Origin: Providencia vermicola
GTDB taxonomy: Bacteria > Pseudomonadota > Gammaproteobacteria > Enterobacterales > Enterobacteriaceae
Length of the DNA: 64,000 nt
NCBI RefSeq assembly: GCF_020381325.1
Contig: NZ_JAGSPI010000004.1
Span: 231,588-295,587, forward strand
Reading direction: 5' to 3'
The stretch's first letter is position 1. Each line of letters begins with the position of its first letter. Positions 1 to 10,068 of this stretch are shown piece after piece. The notes beneath the pieces are model-generated. The model worked only from the letters and a program-made list of their open reading frames with translations. It was not told the origin of the DNA and did no database searches. The translations under genes were made by a program, and so were the position numbers.

Positions 1-31
1 GGTAAACTCAACACACCTAACACCTCAATAA

Positions 32-156
32 ATCCTCTAAATAGTTCATCTTGTGGCTAGGCGGCAAACGAGACAATCTTGGGGAGCATACACCAGTATG
101 TGACCCGAGTTGTCGAGTGCAGCCAACACCGCCACAAGAAGAAATATGACGAGGAT
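32..156. repeat. ERIC (enterobacterial repetitive intergenic consensus) element
   Basis: About 125 bp that follow the ERIC consensus from end to end. Landmarks are the outer block around CTCTAAATAGTTCATC, the GGCGGCAA block, the central palindromic GGGGAGCATACACCAGTATGTGACCC region and the terminal AGCCAACACC...ATATGACGAGGAT block. It ends one base before the gcvH stop codon, so it would be transcribed in the spacer between gcvH and the expected gcvP gene to the left. Bases 1-31 are the rest of that spacer and show nothing further. The match was made from memory of the consensus, not by alignment. Confidence 0.85.
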
Positions 157-157
157 T

Positions 158-550
158 TTATTCTTCGGCTTCAATCATAGAGGTATACCCCGCCGCATCA
201 ATCAAATCCGCCAGCTCTGCAGTATCTGATGCTTTAATACGGAAAATCCAACCTTCTTGATACGGCTGTTCGTTTACCAGCTCCGGAGAATCGCTCAGTT
301 CGCTGTTTACTGCCACTATTTCGCCGCTTAGTGGTGCGTAAATATCGGATGCCGCTTTAACGGACTCGACCACGGCAACATCATCACCTGCACTGACGAC
401 ATTTCCCACCTCAGGTAAATCAACAAACACCATGTCCCCTAACGTTTCTTGTGCATGTTCAGTGATACCAACGGTATATTCACCATTGCCTTCATCACGT
501 AGCCACTCATGTTCACGGGTATACATTAACTCTTTAGGTGTATTGCTCAT
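158..550 (-). CDS. gcvH: Glycine cleavage system H protein
   Basis: Small lipoyl carrier protein of the glycine cleavage complex. It shuttles the aminomethyl group from GcvP to GcvT and is oxidised by dihydrolipoyl dehydrogenase. The lipoyl-lysine motif ESVKAASD lies near residue 65, and the N terminus [15 protein letters not shown] is typical. Two ATG codons stand in tandem. The second (550) sits about 6 nt after GAGG and matches the E. coli start, giving 130 aa; the first (553) is too close to the Shine-Dalgarno sequence. It lies 43 bp downstream of gcvT in the same direction. gcvP is expected just outside the left edge, after the ERIC element. Confidence 0.97.
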   Translation of the reverse strand: MSNTPKELMYTREHEWLRDEGNGEYTVGITEHAQETLGDMVFVDLPEVGNVVSAGDDVAVVESVKAASDIYAPLSGEIVAVNSELSDSPELVNEQPYQEGWIFRIKASDTAELADLIDAAGYTSMIEAEE

Positions 551-593
551 CATTAGCCTCTCATTTTAAATTTATTGATTGGGTTAGCCCAAA

Positions 594-1688
594 TTACACT
601 AAGCGGTTACCTTCACGGACAAAGCCCGGTTTAACCACTTCAACTGGCATTTCTCGCTGTCGAATCTCAACAATCGCTTTGTCTTGAATTCCGTTCGGGA
701 CACGTGCCAACGCAATACTAAAACCTAAAGTGGGCGAGAAAGAACCACTGGTAATGACTCCTTCTTTCAATTCACCCAGATCATCTGTAAAGCGAACCAC
801 TTGCCCTGCACGCAGTATACCCTTATCACGCATCACAATACCGACAAGTTTTTCTGTTCCTTGCTCACGTAACTTTTCGAGGGCTTCTCGACCGATAAAC
901 TGGCGATCTTCAGGTTTCCACGCAATGGTCCAACCCATATTGGCTGCAAGGGGAGAAATGCTTTCATCCATATCTTGGCCGTATAGGTTCATCCCTGCTT
1001 CTAAACGCAATGTATCACGAGCACCTAAGCCTGCGGGATGAACGCCTGCTTTCAATAATTTATGCCAAAAATCAACAACCTGCTCTTTTGGCATTGCAAT
1101 TTCATAGCCTTTTTCGCCAGTATAACCCGTTGTTGCAATAAACAAATCGCCAGTTTGAACGCCATAGAATGGCTTCATCCCCTCAATGGCCTGATTTTGC
1201 TCTGGGCTCAATAATGAATGAACTTTTTCTAGCGCTTTAGGGCCTTGAACGGCAAGAAGGGCTAAATCATCACGCACTTGGATATCGACGGCATAGCCTG
1301 CGGCGTGTTGCTCAATCCATGCAAGGTCTTTTTCCCGAGTTGCCGAGTTAACCACAAGACGATAAAAATCATCAGTAAAGTAATACACAATCAAGTCATC
1401 AATCACGCCACCTGATGCATTCAACATACCGGTATACAGTGCTTTGCCTTGCTCAGTCAGTTTATTGATATCATTTGCTAAGAGGTAACGCAGGAAGTCA
1501 CGGCAGCCATCACCCTGCAAATCGACAATAGTCATATGGGAAACATCAAACATCCCTGCATCCGTTCGAACAACATTATGTTCATTAATTTGCGAACCAT
1601 AATGCAATGGCATCATCCAACCATGAAAATCCACCATCTTTGCACCACAAGCAATATGCTCGTCATACAGTGTTGTCTGCTTTACCAT
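594..1688 (-). CDS. gcvT: Aminomethyltransferase (glycine cleavage T protein)
   Basis: Transfers the methylene carbon from the aminomethyl-lipoyl H protein to tetrahydrofolate and releases ammonia. At 364 aa it has the same length as the E. coli protein and is collinear with it. Visible landmarks are the N-terminal [14 protein letters not shown], the VSHMTIVDL segment, the [10 protein letters not shown] folate-binding region and the C-terminal [10 protein letters not shown] block. The ATG at 1688 follows AGAGGG at normal spacing. It is the first gene of gcvT-gcvH-(gcvP). The long AT-rich upstream region is where GcvA/Lrp/PurR-type control would act in enterobacteria. Confidence 0.98.
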   Translation of the reverse strand: MVKQTTLYDEHIACGAKMVDFHGWMMPLHYGSQINEHNVVRTDAGMFDVSHMTIVDLQGDGCRDFLRYLLANDINKLTEQGKALYTGMLNASGGVIDDLIVYYFTDDFYRLVVNSATREKDLAWIEQHAAGYAVDIQVRDDLALLAVQGPKALEKVHSLLSPEQNQAIEGMKPFYGVQTGDLFIATTGYTGEKGYEIAMPKEQVVDFWHKLLKAGVHPAGLGARDTLRLEAGMNLYGQDMDESISPLAANMGWTIAWKPEDRQFIGREALEKLREQGTEKLVGIVMRDKGILRAGQVVRFTDDLGELKEGVITSGSFSPTLGFSIALARVPNGIQDKAIVEIRQREMPVEVVKPGFVREGNRLV

Positions 1689-2218
1689 GAATACCCTCTT
1701 TGTTCGATTAAGATATTTTGGAATGTTTACGGGTTAAAAATACCAATTGGTCATTATTAAATGGGCATTTTTAACCTAACGCAAACGATAACTGCTGTTA
1801 AAAAACTACCACTGTTTGCTTTCTGACTCTATAAAAAAAAATAGGGCGATATCTCCTTCTGTATTACTGATTACCCCCTACTTTTACCAGTGATTTTTGT
1901 TAAATAATTGAGAATGATCACTCAAAAACAGCCCAACACTGCTTATTTAGCTCAAAATATCGCCAGCCAACTCTAAAAACACACTAATGATTTAATTAAT
2001 CAAAACCCCATTAAATTAGAAAAACTAATGCGAAAAATTGATGTGATTAGTTTTTTTCAGTTATTGCTAGAAATAATAACAGAGCAAAACTAACTCAAAA
2101 ATGATCATTAATAGCGACAAAGGATAAAAAGATGAATGACTCAATTATTTTAATTGGCAATTGATGTTATGAAAAATAGGTCACTGATAGTGGGACGTTG
2201 GAAGGTTTTAATCATGAG
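1689..2218 (-). promoter_or_regulatory. Long AT-rich region upstream of gcvT
   Basis: 530 bp without a credible gene. It should hold the gcvT promoter and, by analogy with E. coli, upstream sites for GcvA and Lrp. It is strongly AT-rich with several A/T runs, for example near 1835-1845 and 2040-2060. I could not assign specific operator sites by eye. Confidence 0.4.
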
Positions 2219-2247
2219 AGAAGGCATAATGTGTAATTATGCCTTCT
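2219..2247 (-). terminator. Hairpin downstream of ubiI
   Basis: Perfect 12-bp inverted repeat (AGAAGGCATAAT / ATTATGCCTTCT) with a 5-nt loop, starting 11 bp past the ubiI stop. On the minus strand it is not followed by a clear U tract, so it may be a 3'-end stabilising hairpin rather than a classic intrinsic terminator. Confidence 0.55.
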
Positions 2248-2258
2248 GAGAAAGAAAT

Positions 2259-3488
2259 TTATACTACGTCATCAACTTGCAGCTGTTCCAGCCACTTAGG
2301 CATATCAAACAGCCCCATCGCGTGGTTCAATAATTGAGGTTTTACACCCGGTAGGCTATCTGCCAATACTAAACCGATATCGCGCAAAAGTTTTTTCGCT
2401 GGGTTATTGCCATCGAACAACTCACGGAAACCTTGCATTCCCGCTAACATCAATGCAGCGCTGTGTTTACGGCTACGCTCATAGTCGCGCAAATAAAAAT
2501 ACTGGCCAAAGTCCTTACCTTCACGGTGTAAACGCTTAATTTCACCGATTAACATCGCCACATCCATGAAACCAAGGTTAACCCCTTGCCCAGCCAATGG
2601 GTGGATGGTATGGGCAGCATCGCCCAATAAGGCTAATCGCTGCGCCGCAAACTGCCGTGCATAACGCCCTGTGAGCGGAATGGTCATACGGTCACTTTCT
2701 ACTTGGCAGAGGCCAAGCTGAACATCGAATGCAACAGCAAGTTCTTTATCAAAATCGGCTTTATCCAGCGCTTGGCGCCTTGCCGCTTCGGCTGCGGGTT
2801 GAGACCAAACAATAGAGCAAAGATGCGGGTCAGCTAACGGTAAAAAGGCTAAAATACCTTCTCCATCAAAAGATTGACGCGCAACACCCTCGTGCGGTTT
2901 TTCTGTACGAATGGTTGCCACCAGCGCAGTATGTTCGTAATCCCAAAAAGTCAGAGGAATATCGGCATGGCTGCGTAACCACGAATTCGCGCCATCAGCA
3001 CCCACAATCAGCCTTGCAGTCAACATGTTTTCATCATCTAACGTGATAAACACATCGTTCTCACCCCATACGACTTTTTTAATGGTTGTAGGTGCCAATA
3101 ATGTCACATCACGCAGTTCAGAGGCCTTTTGCCACAACGCATCGCGTACCACATTATTTTCGACAATATGGCCTAAATGGGTCAGGTTGCGCTCTTGCGC
3201 TGAAAATGTGATACGCCCAAAACTATTGTTGTCCCACACTTCCATACCGTTATAGGCAGCAGCTCTCATGCTTTTAATCGCTGGCCAAACACCCAAATGG
3301 GTTAACAGTTTTTCACTTGCCGCATTAATCGCAGATACTCGTAATGCATAAGGCTCCGACGCAGAAAATGTCTTTTTCGGTGGATGATTTTCCACCACAG
3401 CAACGCGCAGGCCGCTCCCTTCAAGGCCACATGCAAGGGCAAGCCCCACCATGCCACCACCAGCGATAACCACATCAAACGATTGCAT
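2259..3488 (-). CDS. ubiI: 2-octaprenylphenol hydroxylase (C5 hydroxylase of ubiquinone synthesis)
   Basis: FAD-dependent monooxygenase of the UbiH/UbiF/VisC family that adds the C5 hydroxyl in ubiquinone biosynthesis. Motifs: N-terminal dinucleotide-binding fold VVIAGGGMVGLALACGL, the GADGANSWLR motif in the middle, and the second FAD motif LLGDAAHTIHPLAGQGVNLGF near residue 300. The ATG at 3488 (MQSFDVV) is chosen over one 13 codons upstream. It follows AGAGGA and matches the E. coli start, giving 409 aa. ubiH lies just upstream with a 25-bp gap, so the two are almost certainly co-transcribed. Confidence 0.96.
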   Translation of the reverse strand: MQSFDVVIAGGGMVGLALACGLEGSGLRVAVVENHPPKKTFSASEPYALRVSAINAASEKLLTHLGVWPAIKSMRAAAYNGMEVWDNNSFGRITFSAQERNLTHLGHIVENNVVRDALWQKASELRDVTLLAPTTIKKVVWGENDVFITLDDENMLTARLIVGADGANSWLRSHADIPLTFWDYEHTALVATIRTEKPHEGVARQSFDGEGILAFLPLADPHLCSIVWSQPAAEAARRQALDKADFDKELAVAFDVQLGLCQVESDRMTIPLTGRYARQFAAQRLALLGDAAHTIHPLAGQGVNLGFMDVAMLIGEIKRLHREGKDFGQYFYLRDYERSRKHSAALMLAGMQGFRELFDGNNPAKKLLRDIGLVLADSLPGVKPQLLNHAMGLFDMPKWLEQLQVDDVV

Positions 3489-3513
3489 ACTTTTTTTCCT
3501 CTTTATATCGTGG

Positions 3514-4692
3514 TTATTGGTGAACAACCCAGCCCAATGTTTGACGAGCTAAAACATCGCGGACAGGCGGCAACATCTCCATTGCCATTAAACCTAAATT
3601 TCTTCCCACAATTAATGGGATACAGCGATTTGCAAATACGCGAACCAAACCATCAGTCATTGCCACAGTTTTTTCACGGTCAATTGCACGAGCCTGTTGA
3701 TACTGACTTAAGAGTGAATAGCTGCCAATATCTAGCTGATTTTTATGAGCCTTAACCACAATTTGTGCCAATTGCATCACATCACGAATACCAAGGTTAA
3801 ACCCTTGCCCCGCAATAGGGTGTAATGTTTGAGCGGCATTACCGACTAAAACGACACGGTGACTCACTGGGTTCAGTGCTTTGCGAAGTGCCAGCGGGTA
3901 GCAATGGCGTTTGCCCGCCATTTCTATTTTCCCTAGGCGCCAACCAAATGCGGTCTGCAATTTGTTAATAAAGGTTTCATCATCCCATGCATTAATCGCC
4001 TCTGCGTGTTCTTGATGATGACACCAAACTAGCGAACTGCGCCCCTCTGACATAGGTAATAATGCCAGCGGCCCAAACTCAGTAAAACGTTCAAAAGCTT
4101 GGCCTTTCGGATCAATGGCCGTTTTCACATTAGCAATAATGGCGACTTGGCCATAATTATCCTGCTGCCACTGCATATTGCAGGCTTGACCAACTAAAGA
4201 ACGACTACCATCTGCTGCAATCAATAGCGCACCACTCACCGTTTTCCCCGTATCTAATGTCACGGTGACAGAATCTTGTTCGCGGTGAATACTGTCAACT
4301 TTTGCTGGGCAATATAACGTGACACCAGGCGCCTTTCGTAATAGTGAAAAAAGACGAGCACCCGCTTCGTGTAACTCAATCACATTGCCAAGAGCAGGAA
4401 TATGATAGTCTTTTGCGTTGATATTCACAAAACCTGCGTGCCCACGGTCAGAAACATGAACGTGAGTAATCGGCGTTACGCAGTCGGCAAATGCTGGCCA
4501 TACCCCTATTTTCGCCAAATACTGGCATGTACCATGGGCTAATGCGATAGCACGCGCGTCGAATCCGGGGTGTTTACCTTCTGGTAAAGAGGCCTCGATT
4601 AATGAAACCGATAATTTTCCTTGGCTAAGTGAAGAAATTGCTAGGGCTAATGTCGCCCCAGCCATACCTCCACCCACGATGATCACATTCAT
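3514..4692 (-). CDS. ubiH: 2-octaprenyl-6-methoxyphenol hydroxylase
   Basis: Second FAD monooxygenase of aerobic ubiquinone synthesis (C1 hydroxylation), paralogous to UbiI next to it. The 392-aa protein starts directly with the Rossmann motif MNVIIVGGGMAGATLAL. It has AADGSRS in the central motif and VGNAAQTLHPIAGQGFNLGIRD for FAD binding near residue 295. It sits between pepP (48 bp upstream) and ubiI, in the conserved ygfB-pepP-ubiH-ubiI order of enterobacteria. Confidence 0.97.
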   Translation of the reverse strand: MNVIIVGGGMAGATLALAISSLSQGKLSVSLIEASLPEGKHPGFDARAIALAHGTCQYLAKIGVWPAFADCVTPITHVHVSDRGHAGFVNINAKDYHIPALGNVIELHEAGARLFSLLRKAPGVTLYCPAKVDSIHREQDSVTVTLDTGKTVSGALLIAADGSRSLVGQACNMQWQQDNYGQVAIIANVKTAIDPKGQAFERFTEFGPLALLPMSEGRSSLVWCHHQEHAEAINAWDDETFINKLQTAFGWRLGKIEMAGKRHCYPLALRKALNPVSHRVVLVGNAAQTLHPIAGQGFNLGIRDVMQLAQIVVKAHKNQLDIGSYSLLSQYQQARAIDREKTVAMTDGLVRVFANRCIPLIVGRNLGLMAMEMLPPVRDVLARQTLGWVVHQ

Positions 4693-4740
4693 GGGTTGTT
4701 TATTACCTTTTTATGATTAACCTTTTACCGTTAATAACCT

Positions 4741-6063
4741 CTACCCTAAACGCTGCTTTGCAGCCGCCATTAGGGCTTCTATTTCATCAGGGTCTTTGAC
4801 CACTAAGTCCGTTAAGTTCTCATTCCCGTTTTCAGTGATCACAATATCATCTTCAATACGAATACCAATTCCACGGTATTGTGGTGGCACATCAGCATCT
4901 GGCGCAATATACAAGCCAGGTTCAACCGTCAGCACCATCCCCACTTCTAATTGACGATCACGGTCTGTACCATAGAAACCAACATCATGTACATCTAACC
5001 CTAACCAGTGACTTAAACCATGCATAAAGAAGGCTTGATATGCTTTGTTTTCGATCAATTGATCGACGTCACCCTGTAAAATTCCGAGTGCAACTAACCC
5101 TTCAGTCTTAATCCGCACAATTTCACGTGTCACTTCATGGATACTGGTGCCCGGGCGATACAGCGTTAATGCTGTATCCAACGCTTTAAGAACAATGTCA
5201 TAAATTTCACGTTGTGCTTGACTAAACTTACCGTTCACAGGGAAAGTACGGGTAATGTCCCCTGCATAGCCGTCAAACTCGGCGCCTGCGTCAATCAACA
5301 CTAACTCGCCATCTTTCATTTGGCATTCATTTTCGGTGTAATGCAAAATGCAGGCATTTTCGCCGCTACCCACAATCGAGTTATACGATGGGAAACGTGC
5401 TCCATGACGAGTGAACTCGTGTTCTAACTCGCCACAAAGTTGATATTCATACATATTTGGTCGGCAAGTTTCCATCGCACGGATATGTGCCAAGGCGGAA
5501 ATACGCCCTGCCTCACGCATGGTATTCAGTTCAGCTTCAGATTTAAACAAGCGCATTTCATGGACGATTGGACGCCAATCGATCACCGCTTGCGGTGCAC
5601 GTAGATTACGGCGGCTGCCTTTACGCAAGGTTTCCAGTGCATCAAACACCAGCTTATCTGCGTAAGCAAATTCACCCTGTGCATGGTAAACCACATCCAA
5701 TCCATTCAGTAATTGGTAAAGTTGCTCTTCAATTTCATCGAAAGGTAATGCTTTATCGATAGCCAATTTTTGAGGGGCGGCTTCTTGCCCAAGGCGACGA
5801 CCAAACCAAATTTCAGCCGTTAAATCACGAACACGGTTAAAAAGAACAGTATGGCTATGTTTGTCGTCACTTTTAATCAGTACTAATACCGCTTCTGGCT
5901 CACTAAACCCTGTCAAATAAAGAAAATCACTGTGTTGACGATACGGGTATTCACAATCGGCATTACGTTGCGCGGGCGGCGCAGAAAAGATCACAGCTGC
6001 ACTTCCCGCGTCCATTTTTGCCAATAATGCATTGCGACGAGCAACAAATTCCTGTTTATTCAT
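4741..6063 (-). CDS. pepP: Xaa-Pro aminopeptidase P
   Basis: Dinuclear-metal peptidase that removes an N-terminal residue preceding proline. At 440 aa it has the family length. The C-terminal pita-bread fold carries the metal ligands in LIDAGAEFDGYAGDITRTFPV (two Asp), HGLSHWLGLDVHD (His), TVEPGLYI (Glu) and GIRIEDDIVI (Glu). The N-terminal domain begins MNKQEFVARRNALL. It lies in a minus-strand cluster with ygfB upstream and ubiH/ubiI downstream. Confidence 0.97.
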   Translation of the reverse strand: MNKQEFVARRNALLAKMDAGSAAVIFSAPPAQRNADCEYPYRQHSDFLYLTGFSEPEAVLVLIKSDDKHSHTVLFNRVRDLTAEIWFGRRLGQEAAPQKLAIDKALPFDEIEEQLYQLLNGLDVVYHAQGEFAYADKLVFDALETLRKGSRRNLRAPQAVIDWRPIVHEMRLFKSEAELNTMREAGRISALAHIRAMETCRPNMYEYQLCGELEHEFTRHGARFPSYNSIVGSGENACILHYTENECQMKDGELVLIDAGAEFDGYAGDITRTFPVNGKFSQAQREIYDIVLKALDTALTLYRPGTSIHEVTREIVRIKTEGLVALGILQGDVDQLIENKAYQAFFMHGLSHWLGLDVHDVGFYGTDRDRQLEVGMVLTVEPGLYIAPDADVPPQYRGIGIRIEDDIVITENGNENLTDLVVKDPDEIEALMAAAKQRLG

Positions 6064-6227
6064 ACCGTTTTTGCCTTATTATCTGAATTATTAGGTTGCT
6101 AACATATTGTTAGTGCCAATATGTGCGACGATAATGACTTAACACTGATTAAAATCGACCCAAAGCCGCTTCGTTCTATCTTTCGATAAAACAAAGTGGC
6201 GTGTTTTTAGTCACCAACAAGTCGGGA

Positions 6228-6806
6228 TTAGTGAAGGATCGGCTTGTTATTCTCAACAACAGTTGGGCCTTTTTTCGGCTCAACTAACGCGATATAACAC
6301 AACTGCACAGCCACTCTCACGTATTCAACCACTTCTTCTAGTGCCTGTTCGAGTTCTTCTTGGTCTTCATCTTCATCGTAACCAAGCATCCCGATATTAC
6401 GCAGGTCAGTAATGACTTCGCTGATTTCTTTTTTATCAGCCAATTTCGGTTGCGCAACACCCACGCCTAATAGAAAGTGGTTAACCCAGCCCGCTAAAGC
6501 GTCTGCGTGGTCAAATATTGAGGCCTCTTCGTCAGGAAATAGCATCGTAAATGCAAATTCACTGTCATCTAGCGCTTCAAATGTGGTATCGAACAGCTCA
6601 CGCAGAGGTTGAGCGACAGTTTGCGGGAATGCAAGACCATCGTTAGCAAGGTCATGGACAAGTGTTTGCCAGCCATGGTCACGGCTTCCGCCACAGATTA
6701 AGCCCGTTATTAAACCATGGATTTCCGCCGCAGTAAGTGCTATTGAGTGCTGTTGCAGCAGTTTGTCCAGTGATTCATAGTTTGGTAAAGATTTTTGTAT
6801 AGACAT
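6228..6806 (-). CDS. ygfB: YgfB, UPF0149 family protein
   Basis: 192-aa member of the YgfB/YecA (UPF0149) family, all-helical and acidic. Typical features are [11 protein letters not shown] near residue 30, [14 protein letters not shown] in the middle and the acidic [25 protein letters not shown] stretch near the C terminus. The molecular role in enterobacteria is not settled. It is the first gene of the ygfB-pepP-ubiH-ubiI cluster and is divergent from zapA, with a shared 138-bp promoter region. Confidence 0.93.
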   Translation of the reverse strand: MSIQKSLPNYESLDKLLQQHSIALTAAEIHGLITGLICGGSRDHGWQTLVHDLANDGLAFPQTVAQPLRELFDTTFEALDDSEFAFTMLFPDEEASIFDHADALAGWVNHFLLGVGVAQPKLADKKEISEVITDLRNIGMLGYDEDEDQEELEQALEEVVEYVRVAVQLCYIALVEPKKGPTVVENNKPILH

Positions 6807-6944
6807 CTGAATTCGTCATGTTAGCTTATGATTCGTGATATGCTACCATCAAGGGTAGTCGCTAACCAGTATGCTTTTGTCTTATCTATTAATTGCGCCA
6901 AATATGATGTATTTATGGCGAGTATTATTCAGTATGGAGGTTTC

Positions 6945-7274
6945 ATGTCCGCACAACCTGTCGACATTCAGATTTTTGGGCGTTCAATGCGCGTTAATTG
7001 CCCATCAGAACAAAAAGAGGCCCTTCTTGAGTCGGCTAAAGAATTAGAACAACGCTTGCAAAATCTGAAAGATAAAAGCGGTGTTACCAATATGGAACAA
7101 CTTATTTTTATCGTAGCATTGAACGTCTGTCACGAATTAGCACAAGAAAAGACAAAAACGCGTGATTATGCTTATAATATGGAAGAGAAGATAAAAATGT
7201 TGCAACATACGATTGAACAAGCCTTGCACGATCAGGTGAAAATCACTGAGAGGCAGGTATTGCCCTTAGAGTAA
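6945..7274 (+). CDS. zapA: Cell division protein ZapA
   Basis: 109-aa Z-ring-associated protein that cross-links FtsZ protofilaments and recruits ZapB. It begins [20 protein letters not shown], as in E. coli, and ends in a coiled coil ([24 protein letters not shown]). An open frame extends 39 codons upstream. The ATG at 6945 is the real start because GGAGG stands 6 nt before it and homology begins there. 6S RNA and the cyclo-ligase gene follow downstream, the conserved enterobacterial arrangement. Confidence 0.97.
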   Translation: MSAQPVDIQIFGRSMRVNCPSEQKEALLESAKELEQRLQNLKDKSGVTNMEQLIFIVALNVCHELAQEKTKTRDYAYNMEEKIKMLQHTIEQALHDQVKITERQVLPLE

Positions 7275-7385
7275 ATCTGCTTATTAATCAGACACTAGTA
7301 GAAAAAAATATACAAAATTAGGGTTGCATTTTAAATCTAGTTTCGTACAATGAAATCACTGAGTAACGATAAGTTCTCAAACCAA

Positions 7386-7566
7386 ATTTCTCTGAGATGC
7401 GCGTGAGTGGGCGAGTCCCCTGAGCCGATATTTCAACTAAAAAGAATGCGGTTATTGCGCTGGTGAGCATGCCTGATTCGTTCAGGAAGCCTAAAGGTTG
7501 CTAAACTGCGTTCACCTTGAACCAAGGGTTCAAGGGTTACAGCCTACAACGGCATCTTGGAGACCC
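7386..7566 (+). ncRNA. ssrS: 6S RNA
   Basis: About 181 nt collinear with E. coli 6S RNA. It opens ATTTCTCTGAGATG, contains GTCCCCTGAGCCGATATTTCA and the right-arm block TTCACCTTGAACCAAGGGTT, and closes GGCATCTTGGAGA, which pairs with the 5' end to form the long stem. 6S RNA binds and sequesters the sigma70 holoenzyme in stationary phase. The location between zapA and the 5-FCL gene is conserved. A TTGCAT-16 nt-TACAAT promoter candidate ends at about 7351. The exact ends are estimated by alignment from memory. Confidence 0.95.
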
Positions 7567-7698
7567 TCAATTTTCCTGTCGTACTTTCAATTGCTTAATC
7601 CCTCAAGCACAATTTATTAACCTGCACTATTTCTGACCTTGCGATATACTATTTTAAATATTGCTATTTCCTATCGCCGTTCATAGTAGGTTATTGAT

Positions 7699-8289
7699 AT
7701 GCAAGACACACTTTCTACCCAGCGCCAAAAAATTCGCCAAACCATTCGTCAAGCTCGCCGCCAGTTAACCCTTGAGCAACAAAAAATTGCGGCTGAACAT
7801 GCTAAGCTCAATGCGTTGCAGCACCCTAAAATTGCATTGGCAAAAAATATCGCCCTGTTTTTATCATTTGATGGCGAAATTAATACCCAGCCGCTTATCG
7901 ATGCCTTATGGCAACAAAATAAACAAGTTTACTTACCCGTTTTACACCCTTTTAGTGCTCACCATTTGCTATTTCTTCACTATCGCCCAGATTCACAGCT
8001 AGTGAAAAACCGCTTTAATATTGCCGAGCCACCATTAGATGTGCGTGATGTTTTACCGCCTGAGCAACTTGATGTGATGTTAATTCCGTTAGTGGCCTTT
8101 GATAGCCAAGGGCAACGCTTAGGAATGGGTGGCGGTTTTTACGATAGAACGTTAGCGAATTGGCAGAAAAGTGGTTTTTATCCCATCGGTCTGGCCCATG
8201 ATTGCCAACACGTTGAACAGTTGCCTGTTGCTCATTGGGATATTCCATTACCTGAAATTATTACCCCGAAAAAAATATGGCGCTGGTAA
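7699..8289 (+). CDS. fau: 5-formyltetrahydrofolate cyclo-ligase
   Basis: ATP-dependent enzyme converting 5-formyl-THF to 5,10-methenyl-THF (ygfA in older naming). 196 aa with the N-terminal basic helix (RQTIRQARRQLT), the LFLSFDGEINTQPLI segment, and the family signature LGMGGGFYDRTLA near residue 145. It follows 6S RNA, with which it is co-transcribed in E. coli. It converges on serA with a 46-bp gap. Confidence 0.95.
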   Translation: MQDTLSTQRQKIRQTIRQARRQLTLEQQKIAAEHAKLNALQHPKIALAKNIALFLSFDGEINTQPLIDALWQQNKQVYLPVLHPFSAHHLLFLHYRPDSQLVKNRFNIAEPPLDVRDVLPPEQLDVMLIPLVAFDSQGQRLGMGGGFYDRTLANWQKSGFYPIGLAHDCQHVEQLPVAHWDIPLPEIITPKKIWRW

Positions 8290-8335
8290 TCAATACCTGC
8301 GCCATCGCATTAGAAATAAAACGGGTTATCCGAAA

Positions 8336-9586
8336 TTAGAATAACAGACGTGCACGAATAGTGCCTGGCAAGTCTTTCAGTTTTTGTAACGCTTCATCTG
8401 TTTGATTTGGTGTTTGCATCAATACGTCGATAACGACGTAGCCAACATTACCAGATGTCCGCAAATACTGACCCACCACGTTAATGTTACTTTCAGTAAA
8501 CACTTGGTTGATGCTATTCAAGATACCAGGGCGGTTTTCATGGATATGCAAGAAACGGTTAGTATCTTCAGTATGCACTGGCAGAGAAACTTCTGGGAAG
8601 TTAACCGCAGAGAGCGTTGAACCGTTATCTGAGTATTTCGCCAGCTTACTTGCGACTTCTAACCCAATATTTTCTTGCGCTTCTTCTGTAGAGCCCCCGA
8701 TGTGAGGGGTTAAGATCACATTATCAAATTTAATCAGCTCTGAAATAAACGGGTCATTCGGGTCATTATTTGCCGCAGGCTCACTTGGGAATACGTCAAC
8801 CGCTGCACCTGATAAATGCTTACTTTCCAGCGCAGCTGCCAACGCAGGAATATCCACCACAGTACCACGTGACGCATTAATAAAGATTGAACCTGGTTTC
8901 ATGCGGTCAAACTGTTCTTTAGCAAACATGTTTTTCGTGCTAGCTGTTTCTGGGACATGGAGGCTGACGACATCACTCATATTGAGTAACTCAGTCAAAG
9001 AACGCACTTGTGTTGCATTTCCTAAAGGCAGCTTGTTTTCAATATCATAGAAGAAAACATTCATACCAATACCTTCAGCTAAGATCCCCAGCTGGGTACC
9101 GATATGGCCGTATCCAACGATACCAAGACGTTTACCACGTGCTTCAAAACAGCCTTTCGCTTGCTTTTCCCAAATGCCACGGTGTGCTTGCATATTCGCT
9201 TCAGGAATACGACGTAACAGCAGTAATAGTTGACCTAATACCATCTCAGCAACGGAACGGGTATTTGAGAATGGTGCATTAAAGACAGGGATACCGCGTT
9301 TTGCCGCAGCATCCAAATCCACTTGGTTGGTTCCGATACAGAAACAACCCACCGCCACTAATTTTTCAGCAGCGGCGAAAATCTCTTCAGATAAATGAGT
9401 GCGGGAACGGATACCGACAAAGCGCGCATCTTTGATCGCTTCTTTTAATTCTTCATCAGATAATGCGCTTTTATGGTATTCAATATTGGTATAACCCGCC
9501 GCTTTTAGGTTATCAACAGCGCTCTGGTGAACACCTTCTAGCAGTAAAAATTTTATTTTGTCTTTATGCAAAGATACCTTGACCAT
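8336..9586 (-). CDS. serA: D-3-phosphoglycerate dehydrogenase
   Basis: First enzyme of serine synthesis, NAD-dependent and feedback-inhibited by serine. 416 aa in three parts: the substrate domain, the nucleotide-binding domain with LGIVGYGHIGTQLGILAE near residue 155 and the catalytic HIGGSTEEAQENIG region near 295, and a C-terminal ACT domain (HIHENRPGILNSINQVF) for serine binding. The ATG at 9586 follows a GGGTAGGGAA purine run. It is slightly longer than the 410-aa E. coli protein because of small insertions around residues 265 and 345. Confidence 0.97.
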   Translation of the reverse strand: MVKVSLHKDKIKFLLLEGVHQSAVDNLKAAGYTNIEYHKSALSDEELKEAIKDARFVGIRSRTHLSEEIFAAAEKLVAVGCFCIGTNQVDLDAAAKRGIPVFNAPFSNTRSVAEMVLGQLLLLLRRIPEANMQAHRGIWEKQAKGCFEARGKRLGIVGYGHIGTQLGILAEGIGMNVFFYDIENKLPLGNATQVRSLTELLNMSDVVSLHVPETASTKNMFAKEQFDRMKPGSIFINASRGTVVDIPALAAALESKHLSGAAVDVFPSEPAANNDPNDPFISELIKFDNVILTPHIGGSTEEAQENIGLEVASKLAKYSDNGSTLSAVNFPEVSLPVHTEDTNRFLHIHENRPGILNSINQVFTESNINVVGQYLRTSGNVGYVVIDVLMQTPNQTDEALQKLKDLPGTIRARLLF

Positions 9587-9997
9587 TTCCCTACCCTATC
9601 GTGAACGTTTTAAATTTGTGACAGATGAATTTGCTTGTTTAACTCATGGTTTTGCTCAACATAATTCAAGGCATATCCATACCAGCACATTCATCTACCT
9701 TGAAATCTGAAAAGAGTATACCAACATAGCAAAATTCCGCGCAGTATCAATACAACCGTTTGCTTAAGGGGTGCTAAAAAGCGCGAGAAAAAAGAAGTTA
9801 AATGGTAGAAAATCAGGAGCAGTAACACAAAATAAGGATTTTTCCTGCACAATGCATATTAGTGTGAGATATATCACCAAAATCGCGGAATAATAAAAAT
9901 AATGAAATAAATTTCAAATTAATGATATTTATAAAACTGGTCAATTATTTTCCTATCTACCCACTAACTAAATACGTTAATTCCTTTTTTACCTTAT
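9587..9997 (-). promoter_or_regulatory. serA upstream region
   Basis: About 410 bp between serA and the rpiA terminator, AT-rich and without a credible ORF. It should contain the serA promoter. I saw no site I could name with confidence. Confidence 0.35.
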
Positions 9998-10028
9998 AAA
10001 AAAGCCAGCAACTAAACAGTTTGCTGGC
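9998..10028 (-). terminator. Intrinsic terminator of rpiA
   Basis: 8-bp GC-rich stem (GCCAGCAA / TTGCTGGC) followed on the minus strand by six U residues. It lies 41 bp past the rpiA stop codon. Confidence 0.85.
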
Positions 10029-10068
10029 CTATAAATTAGGTCAATTAATTCACCAAAATAATTAGCGA

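Noticed and set aside
1742-1751. ACCAATTGGT palindrome upstream of gcvT as a possible PdhR or GcvA site
   Set aside because: The half-sites are in the reverse order and spacing compared with the PdhR consensus, and a 10-bp palindrome in AT-rich DNA is weak evidence.
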